Assembly (NCBI GenBank): GCA_963930775.1
Contig: OZ005692.1
Location: 5,690,135-5,754,134 of the forward strand
Length of the DNA: 64,000 nt
Source: Cliona cf. orientalis
Taxonomy: Eukaryota > Porifera > Demospongiae > Clionaida > Clionaidae
Direction: 5' to 3'
In this document: piece by piece, positions 32,737 to 45,516 of the stretch
How the letters are laid out: every line of letters starts with the position of its first letter
Numbering within the stretch: position 1 is the stretch's first letter
The notes under the pieces: model-generated
Databases searched by the model: none
What the model saw: the letters and a program-made list of their open reading frames with translations, nothing else
Told to the model about the DNA's origin: nothing
Translations under genes and position numbers: made by a program

Positions 32737-34386
32737 TTAATATAATTATATAAGTCTAATCTTCTATTTGATCTATACACTTTTATACAAATCAGTTAAT
32801 TGCAAACACTACCAATTTTCTATAAGATAACAGTACTGGAAATTGTGGTGTAAGAAGTAATATTATCCAGTGTGAATTAAGGTAACTATTGATCTGTCAC
32901 ATATTATGTGTCTCTGGCTAACTGCTACAGCTACAATCAAAAAACTTACACTGCATACATGTATACCAGCTGCCGTGCACTGCAATTTGATAGCACTTAC
33001 TCAACACTCTGATACTGACGGTAGTCGGAATGTTTTTTTATATAGTACTGTATTACTTCGTGCAAGCTGCTGTGTCCGTTATCCGGAATTCAGAGGTTGT
33101 CCGCTATTCAGGTGCTGCTACTGTATTAAACATATTATGAAGATATCGGTTGGTACATATAGCAGTGTCTGTTATTGGGAGTGTCCGTTAATAGAGAGTC
33201 CACCGTATGGCTTGCAGTAGGCACAGTAGATAGGCATGGGCCTTGCCAAATGATTTAAAGCATAATGAAGCCAGTTTTTAAAAATAATTTCATCATATTC
33301 TATTATGCCCAGACGTATATATAATATTTGGTGGTGACCACGACAGATAGCTTATCCATGCAGGTAATGACGGCTGGTAATCCGCCATGTAGTGATGTGT
33401 ATTTGCATGCACTTGACGAAAAGTGCAATTAAGGTATTTTATTTATTCGCTTGATAAGTTTCTATTGTTCCCCTTAAAAGGGCCCCAAATCTAGAGAGTC
33501 AGGTACCTCATAGAATATCTGAGAGATTACTTATACTAACTAGAGCTCTTTCGAGCACAAAACCCTCGGTGCGTTGCATGGCATTAGCTACATGCTTCAA
33601 CAGTTGCATGCAGAAAAGGGGGTAGCTAAAGGGCTGGGGCCGGGGCAAGACTGGGATGAGGCTAATATTGTACTTGCACAGCTGCAGTGTTATTCAAGGT
33701 TCAACAGCTCATAGCAGCATCAGCCCTAGTGTGTTGTATCGAACTCCACACTGTGGTGTCAACGTCAACTCAATCTCCCTCACTGTAGCCTAACCTCCAA
33801 TTCTTGGGGACTTAGCTAGCTACATCTTAACTTAAAGGACTATGATGCAAAGCCTTGGCACAAGACTGAAGTACACTGAGCAATATTGCATGTCCAATAT
33901 TACCGCAACTCACTTGGGTTCAAGCACTGTAATGCCATGCATGCATACAAGCCAGAGAGTCAATGGGTACCACAAGAATACAGGCAGCTAAGCCTTAGAG
34001 TTGAAAATCCACTGTCATCCCACGATCGTCAAAAGCTCACCAGTGGACTGAGTGGCGGGATTGATGCAACCGCGCATGCACTGAGGGTTATAAACGTATA
34101 TACCGTATATAGCGCGCAACCTATTTATACGTTAAGTCATGCTATCGCTATAGCTTGGGCAAAGTCAAGAAGCTTAGAATCAGCTAATGACGCCAAAACT
34201 GGCGAACAGAGCGTTTTCGGAGAAATCCACACAAATCATGCGTTTGGAGTGCCATAAGGAACCTTACAACACCGCAAATTGGACTCGCAAACGAGGTATG
34301 TAGCAGCTAGCATGGTAACAGACGGACAGACAGACAAACCAACTACAGTAACCCTCGTGCATGCCCCGAGGGTTAATAATATTTAT
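32737..34386. repeat. 3' flank duplicated at 61.2-64.0 kb
   Basis: Noncoding. CTTCTATTTGATCTATACACTT (32760), CCAGCTGCCGTGCACTGCAATTTG (32967) and AAGGGCCCCAAATCTAG (33478) recur in the same order at 61190, 62129 and 63864. This is the downstream part of the block duplicated with the 28.8-kb gene. A short frame at 33886-34257 shows no family. Confidence 0.65.
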
Positions 34387-34555
34387 CCATCTCCCTTTCA
34401 ATTATGTGTTATACTGCACAGAATGTAGTAAACTGCACAGAATGTATATAGTATTACTACATTCTGTGCAGTATAACACATAATTGAAAGGGAGATGGTA
34501 CTACATTCTGTGCAGTATAACTGTGCAGTATAACACATAATTGAAAGGGAGATGG
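34387..34555. repeat. perfect 44-bp inverted repeat plus direct copy
   Basis: CCATCTCCCTTTCAATTATG starts an arm at 34387-34430 that is perfectly inverted at 34456-34499. A third copy in the second orientation, with a small TGTGCAGTATAAC duplication, follows at 34499-34555. The duplicate block near 63925 has only one copy (ACATTCTGTGCAGTATTGAA). Confidence 0.7.
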
Positions 34556-35060
34556 ATAGAACTATCCAGGTTCCACTCTCCAGACCCTCCTCCAGCAAAA
34601 CCAGTACTCCTGTTCAAAATGCCCCCATCCTCTGAAAATCATGACTACCCTTCCCTGCTTCTGTTCAAAATAACTCCTCTTACCCTTAAAACTACTGCAC
34701 TGCTCTGCTCCTGTTCAACTGCACCCCGTCCTCTTTTAGAAACTATCCCTCCAACTATACTATTTCAACACTTCATGAAAGGACTCTAACATCTCTTGAG
34801 GCAGTATCATATGATAATATCAGATTGTTTCCAATCCCTCTCAGCTAATAGAACACTCAGTGCAGTAAGAATGAACACCACTGGTGCTAAACCCTCGGAG
34901 CTGTCAGATTTATAGTAATGATATTATGCTATGCAGGTAGCTATAAAGATGATTGTATAATATTAGGCTGTGTCTAAAATTTAGCGCTTTGAGTACCGGC
35001 AAACTAGCCCACCAAAAATCTTAGAAAATTTTCGAAAGTAGAAGAAAAAAAAAAGGAAAT
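34556..35060. other. noncoding stretch
   Basis: Pyrimidine-rich (CTCCTGTTCAAAAT repeated three times) sequence with no gene seen. Confidence 0.4.
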
Positions 35061-35150
35061 TCAAAGATCAAGCGGGATTCGAACCCACGACCACCTCTCC
35101 ACCAGCACCAGCTCTAGTCCACTCAGCCAACCCAGCTCAACGTTGCTCCT
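35061..35150 (-). mobile_element. tRNA-derived SINE head or tRNA pseudogene
   Basis: On the minus strand an A box (TGGCTGAGTGG, 35119-35129) and a B box (GGTTCGAATCC, 35075-35085) are spaced as in class II tRNAs. The acceptor ends do not pair, and a T/C-rich tail follows the head. It differs in sequence from the SINE at 12541. Confidence 0.5.
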
Positions 35151-35884
35151 GACGTGACACCGCCTTCGTAACCCTCGCGCATGCGTATAACTATTAGGCC
35201 TACGCCGTATATAGCACGACACACCCAGCGTTCTATTTATACAAAAAGTTAGCTGGCCGAGATCGGAGAAGTCAAGAAGCTTAGAAGACACTTTAGAACT
35301 GTGGCTGTCAGATTTGTTCACTGGGAGCACACCATCCGGTAATCTGACCATCACCATGAATCCAAACATGTCTGGATCAGATAAACCAGTTATACCTATG
35401 CAGGCGTTTGATAGAAGAGCACCTACACATCAACAAAAGCAATATACCCAAAGCCTAATCCCAATACTGGAGATCACAGATGATACACCCGCACACTTGT
35501 ACCAGTGGCTGGCCCTGTGCATACACTGTATATGACATTGTATTTCAGCAGGAAGCAAGCACAGAAATGGCAGCATAGACTAATAGCTTGAGTACATGCA
35601 TATGCATGTGGTTAATAAGAGTTGTAGGTGGTCAAAATTGATGCTGCGGATCTTATCTAATGGTAAAATTTATTTATTTCAATAATTATCTTAACAGTAC
35701 TCAAAATGTACAGGGGATCTAAAGCAAAACTTATGCTTTGCACATGTAATAGACAAAAAATCATTTTTGCTCATTTCAATCTTGAAGGCACTCAAAGATG
35801 CATATATATCTCAAGATCTTTGCAAAGCTAACATTATGACTACAAAAACAATAATTACTTATCCCTTGCACAGGAATATTCGAA
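35151..35884. other. stretch without a supported gene
   Basis: A 73-codon frame at 35314-35535 (LEITDDTPAHLYQWLALC) has no recognised relatives. The segment 35206-35300 resembles 34106-34215. AT-rich elsewhere. Confidence 0.3.
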
Positions 35885-36135
35885 TAGTAGCCGCGGCTAC
35901 TATTAATTTCAGCCTTACTGGAGTGCGGCTACTAATCGAGGGCAGCTCTTATTCGAGGGCGGCTTTTATTAATTTTGGAGTGACACCTCTTGGTGGCATT
36001 GACACAGTAGACTCATTTTTCAGGACTGATCTTCGAATATTCGAGCTATATGATCGAGAAATAAGTAGCAAAACCAAGCCAAGTACGTCTTCTGCCATGT
36101 TTTACCTCGAACTAACTGGCTCGGTCATTCCAGAT
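35885..36135. mobile_element. CCGTA-type MITE fragment
   Basis: ATTCGAATAGTAGCCGCGGC and CTGGAGTGCGGCTACTAATC match 57885-57945. The far end is missing. Confidence 0.6.
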
Positions 36136-36164
36136 ATCTGAAAGAAAAATGATGGAGTGTGTAA

Positions 36165-37085
36165 CTTCTTGGAGCATCTTGGGCTTCTGTTTCTGGTTTT
36201 ACTTTAGTGATATTGCACTTGATGTTTCAATGCTTCCTACGCTTTCAAGAAATCAGACATGGCTATAGATGACATCACCTGGTGTACATGCACATAGCAC
36301 TGTGGCACTTTGATGATCATTCGATTGAAGTGTATACTTTCTCTTTTCAATTTGGGAAAGACACTGACAAGAATATAATTATGATAAGCCATAACAACTA
36401 GTGTATGCCTAAACTCAAAATCATAGCTATAATGGAGCTGTTTGGATCTCTGCTTGCAGTGAAACTTAAGATTAGTGTCAATAGCAATTGTAAGAGAAGC
36501 AACAAGCCGGTCCAATACCGATGTCTATCATTGAACGGTGCTTGGTATGTTTTTTCATATAGCACTGTGGCACTTTGATGATCATTCGATTGAAGAGTAT
36601 ACTTTCTCTTTTCAATGGAAAGACACTGACAAGAATATAATTATGATAAGCCATAACAACTAGTATTCCTAAACTCAAAATCATAGCTATAATAGAGCTG
36701 TTTGGATCTCTGCTTGCAGTGAAACTTAAGATTAGTGTCAATAGCAATTGCAAGCCGGTCCAATACCAATGTCTATCATTGAATGGTGCTTGGTATGTTT
36801 TTATCAATGAATTCAGCTTCTGATTGTTGGTCCACTTCTTTGGCAATTGTATGACCCACTGCCAAGAGAAAATCATAATCTTGTGAGCAATTGCAAGAAT
36901 AAGTATCATGAGTGCAACTAAGAATAAAGGAATATGTGTTCTGTCAAGGTACTTGATGTCTCCATCCAGAAGCCATACCACATCCCCTTGGGATCCTGCT
37001 GATGATATGGTGATCACGGTCGAATGGGTCAAATTTAGAAAATGGAATCCAATTGCAGTATTGGCCACACTAATTTTTATATTAA
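36165..37085 (-). pseudogene. membrane-domain fragment with internal tandem duplication
   Basis: Minus-strand homology to the C-terminal half of the 28828 gene: STVITISSAGSQGDVVWLLD near 37020, then IKYLDRTHIPLFLVAL, LLTLILSFTASRDPNSS and VVMAYHNYILVSVF. A unit of about 260 bp is duplicated in tandem (about 36294-36553 and 36557-36800). Both units lack the same stretch between the MILSLGI and VVMAYH segments, so the deletion came before the duplication. Confidence 0.75.
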
Positions 37086-37835
37086 TTTTATACAATAATA
37101 CCATGAGCCAGACTCCACCATCGAGGGTGGGGTCTGGACACGAGACTAAATGCTCTAGTAAAGGCAAGGGCTATAAGCCCTTGGTAGAGGTGATTAACAC
37201 TCATCAGTAGTCCGGAAATATTGGCAGCGTACTCCTCTCTGGCTCTTTCCAGACTCAAACTGTTGTACCATTCAGCCAAACAGATAGAGCGCTTACTAGC
37301 AGATCGATTGTATGCATGCAGTATTGACTGGTATTCACCGCATGTATGCTGCACATGCCGGCTGGCTGCCCTATTGCATATTGTGTATAATGCACAAATT
37401 TATTCTACGATTAATTTTTTTAACTGTGATTTCGATAAAATTTGCATAATTTTATAACTAAAAAGATCGCATAACATACCATTCCTACCTAAGGTTCTAA
37501 ACCACAGTTAATCAAATACAACGCATGATCCAATTTAATGCAATACATTGAATTCTCATAATGTTTATATTATATGGAGCAATTGACAACCTTTACCAGA
37601 AAAATGCGTGTTTTTCAATTGAAATTATTTTTCCCCATTAGATTAAGTATGGTAATTGCGCTAATCATTTTGTCTGCAAAATCATTTGCTAAAAGTTTTT
37701 ATGGTAACCAATTTTTGCATATTCATCATTTTGCTCGAGACGAAAAGTTTAACAACAAATTCACAATTTGTTTTGATGCAGATTTGAGTTGTTCAACTGC
37801 ATCTTTTCAAAAGAATTAACGGCCACTGATCACCG
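37086..37835. other. noncoding stretch with repeat fragments
   Basis: Contains a partial TAGTCTCG-family end (GGGTCTGGACACGAGACTAA, 37130) and a segment at 37490-37660 that is also found at about 44030-44200 and 11690-11790 (CTTTACCAGAAAA). No gene seen. Confidence 0.4.
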
Positions 37836-38741
37836 TTGGACAGCGGAGGCCATGAAGGTCTCAGATGCTATACCGAGAGTGAAAAGATGTGTTCACGCAA
37901 AGGCCTAGCATTCAAATCATGATATTGAGAGAGCTCAAGAATCAGTGTTCAACACAGAAGCTATATTTGTCGACGATGCTAAGGAATGTCCATATCAGAA
38001 CATAGGCGCAGATTATTTTTGACATTGGAGATCAGAAATATCACTGGGTCTGCATTCATAGCTAAATAGGGCGAAAGAACAAACACTGTTATTACAGCCG
38101 CACATAATTTATACTACTACGTGGATGAAAAAAATAAGCAGCAACCAAAGGAATTCACGAACATTATGTTTTTTCCTGCAATGAGGCATGCTAAAGATGA
38201 GTATGGACGCTCTTTTGCAACCAAAATTGGGTGGATTAATATGATGTGGAATCCAAATACGGGAAATGTAGCTAATGATTATGATTTTGGGATTGTTCAC
38301 GTGGGAAAACAATATCTTAGTGAATCACAACATACTGACAAGTATGTCGGCAATGTTGTTAGGCCAATTCCTATCTGCTATGATTCAACCAAACCTGATA
38401 CAGCTTAGATGACTGTAGGATATCCAACACGCCGTAGGGATAACAAGGAAATGAAAATGATGATACAAATGGGTGTTTATGTACCCGATGAAGATAACAT
38501 TGCAATTTATTCCAAGATTTCTCTAAGCCCATTTGGATCTGGTAGGAATAGAGGACCATGGCTACTTACTGTTAACAATGAGAAAGAAGCTAATGGAATA
38601 AAAGCATTCAAGGATGATGTGATGGCATATTCCCCCCCCCCCCCCCCCCCCCCCCCATATTTTAGTGAAGCACTGCTGGATATGGAAAACATAGAAACAA
38701 GTTCTGTTTATGTCATGATTTCTAAAGAAAAAGAAAAATAA
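37836..38741 (+). pseudogene. broken trypsin/V8-fold serine protease-like gene
   Basis: Fragmentary plus-strand frames give VITAAHN (catalytic His context) near 38090, MFFPAMRHAKDEYGRSFATK at 38168, then DYDFGIVHVG (catalytic Asp context) and GYPTRRRDN at 38412. The expected GNSGGPW (catalytic Ser) reads GRNRGPW near 38553, so the nucleophile is lost. There are stops at 38062-38070 and 38406-38408, and a run of 25 C (38632-38656) would encode polyproline. The 3' part (38715-38812) is repeated at 43934-44040. The assignment rests on motif order. Confidence 0.5.
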
Positions 38742-39050
38742 GACTTAGTAGTAACCGTTACATACTTCATTTCATGAGTGAAAAATCTTACACATAGTAT
38801 GTTTGATGTCACAGTCATGGGATAATGTGACTGAACACTACTAACAGCATGCTATGTTCCAGTTAGTACAGTGCGCATGCGCAGATGAAAGCAGCACCGA
38901 ACTTTGAACCTATGCTATTATGGTGTAGACATAGATAACATAGACTACGTAACCGGGATTGTAAATGTGCGCTGCCCATAGAGTTCTTGGCAACCAAATG
39001 CGGCCGATGATTGTTCCTGATAAGGTTGTCTGGAGCAAATATTCGTGGTA
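38742..39050. other. short noncoding stretch
   Basis: 3' flank of the protease pseudogene with a GTGCGCATGCGCAG palindrome at 38870. No gene seen. Confidence 0.35.
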
Positions 39051-39260
39051 CCGTAGGTCGGGTTTTAATTGCGAGTATCTATTAATTGCGAATTGCGAGT
39101 TTTTGTACGTTTTGCAATTAACAGATTCGCAAACATAAATGTGCACGTATACTACAGTACGGTTCGGGGTCGTCTATCACAATTATTGGATTCGCAATTT
39201 GGCTTGACTTGACTAGAACGCAATTATAATTAAACTACGCAATTAAAACCCGTCCTACGG
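39051..39260. mobile_element. CCGTA-type MITE, 210 bp, TA TSD
   Basis: CCGTAGGTCGGGTTTTAATT and the inverted AATTAAAACCCGTCCTACGG are flanked by TA at 39049-39050 and 39261-39262. Interior repeats of AATTGCGA. Confidence 0.85.
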
Positions 39261-39896
39261 TATCCGAGAAGAAGAAAGTGGTCAGGACTTGACGAGTGTG
39301 GTCGTTTCAGGTAGCTTCTAACCATGCCAACTTACAGCGCTGATGCACGCTGAGTAGATAAAGCAAATAAAGAAGCAACATAGCTACCTATTTACACAGC
39401 ATATTTGGGGCAGTTTGTTATGCAGCAAAGGTATAGACTCTTCTTTCCGGACTGTAGCTAGCTTAAAGTTAAGTACTCTACAACACCCATTCATGAGTTA
39501 AAAAATGAGGTGTAGGAGTATTAATATGAGGTTAGCTGTGGTGGCTGTGATAAATACTTGCCACAGGGGTGAAAAAGGACTCAGTAGTGGGTGTAGCTAG
39601 GCAGACTTTGTAGGAGTGTGGAGTTCCATATACTTGATGTCAGCAGTAAAATTATCGGATTTTCAGTCAATTTTACCTTATTATTATGTTAACTAGGATA
39701 TATTTATTCCAGAATAGCTAGTTCAAAAGTAAGCATTCACCCTTCATTTCCTTATGTATACTATGCTAATGATATTGCAGATATGGGAGTAAGCAAATTG
39801 AGATTTTGGTATCCCAAGAATTATGAGAGAAAGAAGTATGGTGTTCGTTCTCTACCCATTTCGATATCTCTTAGCAAGCACGTAATGGCTTATTGA

Positions 39897-42499
39897 GTGT
39901 CGGTTCCTTTGTGCCTGATTACACCTCCTGAGCTTGTGGTCTCTCTACCCATTGCCTCGTCGTACCGAGAATGCCCAGTTCGCAATCTGTCACATCTTCA
40001 GTCTAGACTGACGAGAGAGACAGGTAGTCTACCTGATGACTGGATTAATTTAACACAGTCTCACCCCTCCCAAGAAAAGATCGTGCTTGCCAAGTTTAAT
40101 CTACATTCCATTCATGGTGCTCCAGCCTGCATCATCACAATTGATGACAATTTTACCTGGACATTGGCATGCTATGGTATTCTAGTAACAAGGTAGAATG
40201 TAGAGCACTTGATTCCCTACCTATTATTACTTTATTACAGGAAAGCAAGTTGCTTACCAAGATTCATTGTCACTGCAACAGCCAACAATCAGATCAAGTT
40301 CCTGTGGATTCATTCTGCCATCAGGCAGCAAAAGGAAACACTGTACAGCTTGCTTGTCATTTCGATCCAATCTGAGAATCCATCAAAAATGTTTGATGTC
40401 TAGATCCAGTGAGATCAGAGCATCCATCTCAAATCGTGCCCCTTACAGTAGTCACTCTCAAGAAGAAATGAAGAAACGAATGGCAAACCTTCAATAAGAG
40501 CTCAGCAGAATCAAGAAGCAAAATATGCGACTGACAGCAAAAGTAGCTGAAGAATTGGAAACTATTGGAGTTACAGTTGATAGTGACATGCACCAGGACT
40601 TGGAGAAGATAATGGAAGAAGAAGAGAAGACTACCTGCCACCAAAACTCATTTCAGAGACTATTTTGGGAACAACAACTTAATGATGCATGGCAATGTAA
40701 TGCTAACTCTATGAGATGGCACCCACTAATGATTCGTTGGTGTCTGTATCTCAGACACCAGTCGCAATCAGCATATGAGACATTGGATGCATTTCTCTCC
40801 AGTCGCAACGTACACTGCACGACTACACTCACTACATTCCAGCTGCAACAGGCTTCAGTATTGATGTTGACAAGCAACTCATGGATGCAGGTAAAATCCT
40901 TATCTGTGAGGACTATGAGAAATGTGTCATCTTGCTCCTGGATGAAATGCGTATCAGGGAGAATCTGGCTTTTGATAAAACTACAGGTGCACTTGTTGGC
41001 TTCGTGAACATCGGAGACACCAATTCTCATCTTCTTCAGTATGAACGCTCACTTCAGCAATTTTCCACTCCCAGATATCCAAAGTTGGCCAAAACCATGA
41101 TGGTCTTCATGGTTAGAGGGCTCTTCACCAGCCTTCAAAATTTACATATGCCCAATTTCCCTATAAGAATGTGATAGCGGATCTCTTATTTGACCCCTTC
41201 TGGGAGGTAGTTTACAGACTTCAAAGATGTGGGTTTAAGGTAATTAAATCCTACAATCATGCGTAACTAGTTAAAATTTCCGTCAACATTTATTCTAGGT
41301 GCTGGGAGTAACTTGTGATGGTGCTTCTACTTATCAAGCTTCATGACACAAATGCAAGCCTAGTGTATACGGTGAAAATCCATATGCTGCAGATGATGAT
41401 AGAAGTTTTTCTTCTTCTCTGACCCACCTCATCTCATAAAGACAACAAGAAATTGTTGGGCGTCAAAGTGTAGAACTTTGTGGGTAAGCAAGTCAATATT
41501 CATGACAAAATAGTAAGTGTATACTATACCTATGTCCATGCACAGAATGATGGAAAGGAGATACTCTGGCAGCATTTGGTGACCTTGTAGGAGCAGACCA
41601 GAGGTCAGGCTGGATTAAGCATCCTTCCAAAGCTCAAGTATGAGCATATGTACTTGAGTTCATTCTCGAAGATGAGAGTGGACCTTGCAACACAAGTAAA
41701 AAAATTATTATAGTTAACGTTCTGTGTATGTGCATGCACCAGCTAGGGTTACGATAGTCTGTCTGTCTGATACCACTCCACTGCCTGTCCTTGTATAGGT
41801 ACTAAGTGAGTCAGTCTCCAAGGCACTGTATCTACTCGGAGGCACAGGTTCTGAGGGCAATGCAAATTTTGCCAAAATGTTCGATAAGTACTTTGACACT
41901 CTGAATGTGTCAAACTTCACAAATGGAAAGGTAAACAGGAAGCCATTTCAGTCACCCTTCAGGTCAAGTGAAGATTTTCGATTGAAGGTAGCTAACACTT
42001 GCATGTGGTACAATATTAATTTTGATGTGGTATTTATTAAATTTATTTTATCAGTGGTTAGAAAGGGAGTTTCTTCCTTACCACCCTGTGAGCAGAAACA
42101 AATGTTATTAAGTCGAGAAACTCTTCTTGGCCTGAGAATGACTGGTAAATGAACTTGTAATAAATCTAATGTAACTATTATTGACATTACAGCTCATTCG
42201 TTCATTGAACTGGTTGAGTACCTCTTTACTCTCCCGGGCGTTAAGGTGTTCTTAAGTCAAAGGCTATATATCAAGACCCCTTGGAAAAGTTTTTTGGCTG
42301 CCAACAACAGAGGGGCTGTGCACATGACAATCCTAGTGTTCTTGACTTTTGCCGAAATACACAGGCTTTGAGTTATCAACAACCTTTGTGGAAATGTGAA
42401 GAAAGGAACTGTCGCGGAAATAAAATGGACGAATCAATAGACATCAATAACAAAGAAAATGTGCCTCTCCCAAAGAGAAGAAAAATCATTAACAATTAA
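39897..42499 (+). pseudogene. P-element/THAP9-like transposase pseudogene
   Basis: Plus-strand fragments follow this transposase family in order: a coiled-coil (AKVAEELETIGVTVDSDMHQ, 40530), MRWHPLMIRWCLYLRH (40710), CVILLLDEMRIRENLAFD (first catalytic Asp, 40930), LAKTMMVFMVRGLF (41085), VLGVTCDGAS (second Asp, 41300), KLKYEHMYLSSFSKMRVDLA (41635), KMFDKYFDTLNVSNFTNGK (41875) and DPLEKFFGCQQQRG (42270). Introns with proper GT-AG ends remain at 41240-41298, 41693-41798, 41989-42054 and near 42145-42192, so it is not a processed copy. Frameshifts and stops occur near 40800, 41345 and 42090. The terminal repeats of the element were not found. Confidence 0.7.
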
Positions 42500-42518
42500 C
42501 TGTACAACAATTATTTAG

Positions 42519-43420
42519 CTAATTTGGGTTACTTAATAGGTGCTTTCTGACACCTTTAGTTTTCTGGATACAGGTTTTTGTCTCCCTTTTGTGCCTTTCG
42601 ACCCATCCATTAGCATAGCCGAAACCACGGATTGTGATCCATAAATCTGCTATCATTAATAGAAGAACCTTCTGTACTTCTTGTTCCCAGCTTGCATAGA
42701 TGATTGACCAGTAAAGTTGGACATCGTTGTTGGCTAAGATCAAGGGAATGGTACTTTGTCCTAGATTAACATTCTCTCCACACTCTATCCTACGAAATTA
42801 TTTGAGAAGCTGAAGTTCCATGGATGTAATGAGCATGAAGACGTTGTGGTTATCAAACCTCCTCTATCAATCACCTTCTCCCAGTCTTTTGATTTGTGTA
42901 TCTTCTGTAAGCTCAGTTAAGCACAAATTAATTCGACTTTGTACTCGTGGCCAGACCGATCCAGTTTCTTTCTTAGGGCTCTAGGGATATACCCGGCAGC
43001 GTACCTAAGTGCGTTTGTTCTTCGTATGTTAGGGTTGGGGTATAGGCTGTATCATCTGGTTTGGTGGTTACACATAGCTTTTGCTTCAGTAAAATCCTAA
43101 AGAGTCTATCACTAATATTTTGATACAGGATAGGGGTTGATTTGCTGCCAATGCTTGCAGTGAGAAACTGCTGCCATCTTTTCATCAAGTCTGAATGTAT
43201 TCTCAACTGGTGGAATGCTTCCCACATCGTTTCACGGTTTGTTCTCGGTACTGTACTTTTTTGAACCAAACAACTGCTGAAATAATTGAATAGTCCGCTT
43301 AGAAAGGTGGTGAGGATTCAGTAGTTGATTGGCCATGAAATTGATTCTAGACTCCGCCATTGTAACTTGACAGCATCCTTATGGGCTTCAATGGCAGATG
43401 GTGACGGCAATTGAAAGCCA
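42519..43420 (-). pseudogene. transposon-associated reading-frame remnant
   Basis: Minus-strand pieces include WEAFHQLRIHSDLMKRWQQF and ILYQNISDRLFRILLKQKL (43230-43080), then ADLWITIRGFGYANGWVE and KTKGVRKHL (42650-42540). I recognise these as a conserved block of uncharacterised ORFs that accompany metazoan DNA transposons. It lies tail-to-tail with the P-like transposase pseudogene and is broken between the pieces. Confidence 0.45.
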
Positions 43421-43933
43421 GGATCATCAACAACATCTTGTAGGGGATTTTTGAATAGTGTGAAGGGATCTGAATCATCATAATTTTATACAGTATAGAT
43501 TAATGATTAGTGTAGTTATATGACATTACCTCATGTATCATGCTTACCTTCGCTTGTGGCTGTAGTAGCTAGATGATCACTTGTAAGTTATATTATCGTG
43601 CAGCTGCGGTAAGTGGATATCATGTCACTTCCCACTAACTTCTGGGTTTACTTCCTGAATAACACACATCCGATGCGCGTTAATTCACATTTCCAATCCC
43701 AGTTACATATATTATCTATGGTGTAGACCACACCCCTCACTGCAAACTCGAGGATGCATCTCTATGGCCCCTCGTTTGTGCACACGGCACAACAATTGTG
43801 GCCAATCGTGAGTCTTCTGAACTTGTAGGAGAGCGCAACTTTTATGCCCTCCAGGTTAGATCACGGACTATATAAGAAAATTTTGCTATGAAAAATATTT
43901 TTCGTTGTATATATACCCGGTAGTATAATTATG
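43421..43933. other. noncoding stretch
   Basis: No gene or clear repeat recognised. Confidence 0.35.
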
Positions 43934-44210
43934 GCATGATTTCTAAAGAAAAAGAAAAATTACTTGGTAGTAACTGTTACGTACTTTATTTTCTTGAGTG
44001 AAAATCTTATACATGTACGTACCGTAGTTAATCGAATACCGTACAACACATGTTCCAACATGGACAATATAATATATCTACCAGATAATAAAGTGTCCAT
44101 GGTGCCAAGGAATTCTCAATGTGGAGGGATTGCATTGACGACCTTTACCAGAAAACTGCGCGTTATTCAACAAATTTTTCCATGCGATTAAGTATGGTAG
44201 ATATGATAAT
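43934..44210 (+). repeat. joined fragments of the 37.5-38.8 kb unit
   Basis: 43934-44040 matches the 3' flank of the protease pseudogene (TGATTTCTAAAGAAAAAGAA at 38717), and 44030-44200 matches its 5' flank (37500-37650), in tail-then-head order. This is what remains if a tandem array of that unit was internally deleted. Confidence 0.5.
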
Positions 44211-44526
44211 TATTGATTATTCAGCGTGCGCATGATATGTATCAGTATACACAACAATACATGCAGGTTATGTATTGCTATGCAACCACTACGGGGGCAG
44301 CTCTGACAGTCCAGCTGCACTGGCCATGGCCGGACCACTTTTAGGCCCTGCATTCAATTTTCATACCTACCATATTATGTATGTACATCTAAATTGGCTA
44401 CTTAATGGCCTAACCACTAATGAAATGGCAGAGCTGCCTCTGCACTGCACTACAGTGCACCCCAAATATGAACTCCTGGGGAGTGTCCCATTTAAATGAG
44501 CACAAGTATAAAATAATTGAAGAGAA
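44211..44526. other. noncoding stretch
   Basis: A 74-codon frame on the plus strand (44275-44499) has no recognised family. Otherwise nothing seen. Confidence 0.35.
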
Positions 44527-44908
44527 CTAGAGCTCTGTAGAGAACATACCCTGCGCACTCTGTAGCCACTGTAGCGTATATAGTACTGCGGCATAGCTGT
44601 TTTATGACCTGATGACCCTTTCCAACACTGAGCTTGAGCATGCGCAGTCGCATCAGCACGCTAAAAAAGAGTGGGTGTGGTCGATAAACCACAGGCATGT
44701 TGAACAAAAAATGCACGATTTGTAGCATTAATAAGCCCTTTTGCACAATTCGAAGCCCGTATAAACTAGTTTTTCACCGATAGCTACCGATTGGTTGTGC
44801 TTACAGTACGCACAGACGCCTAGAACTCGAGATCTGGCGATTTTCGTCCTGACGATGACAACGACGACAGACACGATTGCTTTACCCCTTGCGCATGCGC
44901 GTGGGGTA
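44527..44908 (+). mobile_element. Helentron-like element, reverse orientation
   Basis: CTAGAGCTCTGTAGAGAACA at 44527 and CCCTTGCGCATGCGCGTGGG ending near 44908. Confidence 0.65.
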
Positions 44909-45516
44909 AAAATTGAAGGATGAAGTAGGGATGGCAATGCCAAAAGTACACAAACAAGATTTTAGGGATAAGAGATGATTGCACCACTATACATCCCTAC
45001 GCTTGTATTTCTTGATTATAATTATAGACCTATTGATGTCGACTTATTCAAGGCATGCTATCCTTGGAGTGTTCTTGACTTGCATGTGGGAGAAATTCAT
45101 GTTCTCCCTGTCAGTCATTTTTTTGTTATTTATGATCCCCATGCTACTCAATAAGCAAGCGTGCATGCGAGGTTTACTGCACGCTAGCGCGTGCATGGCG
45201 CATTACTACAGTTCTGCAGGATATTATGAAAAAGAGAAAGGGGATGACCGAGTTTTGATGACGTGTTCCAAGGAACTATTAGTAAGTAGAGTGATGGCTG
45301 ATGTACAAGATTATCATGGTTTGTGTTTATCACTAGGTACAGCTGAGCTGAGTTGTGTAGTTCACTGGCTGAGAGGATTTGTGGGGGAAACTCTCCATCT
45401 GTGGTATTCTATGATGATTGAGGTGTTGTACCTGGAGTGGCATCATACTCAATTTGGTAGGGGTCCTCGGAAGCTGTTTGAGATGGTGGCAACACTGTTG
45501 GAGATGTGCTGCTGCA
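44909..45516. other. stretch with a 186-codon frame of doubtful reality
   Basis: The plus-strand frame 44979-45539 starts with hydrophobic residues but overlaps the terminal exon of the minus-strand gene and shows no conserved motif. I do not support it as a gene. Confidence 0.3.

Noticed and set aside
28828-37085. CRISPR-like or viral structures suggested by the many short repeats.
   Set aside because: Repeats are transposon termini with TSDs and paralogous gene fragments; there is no regular repeat-spacer pattern.
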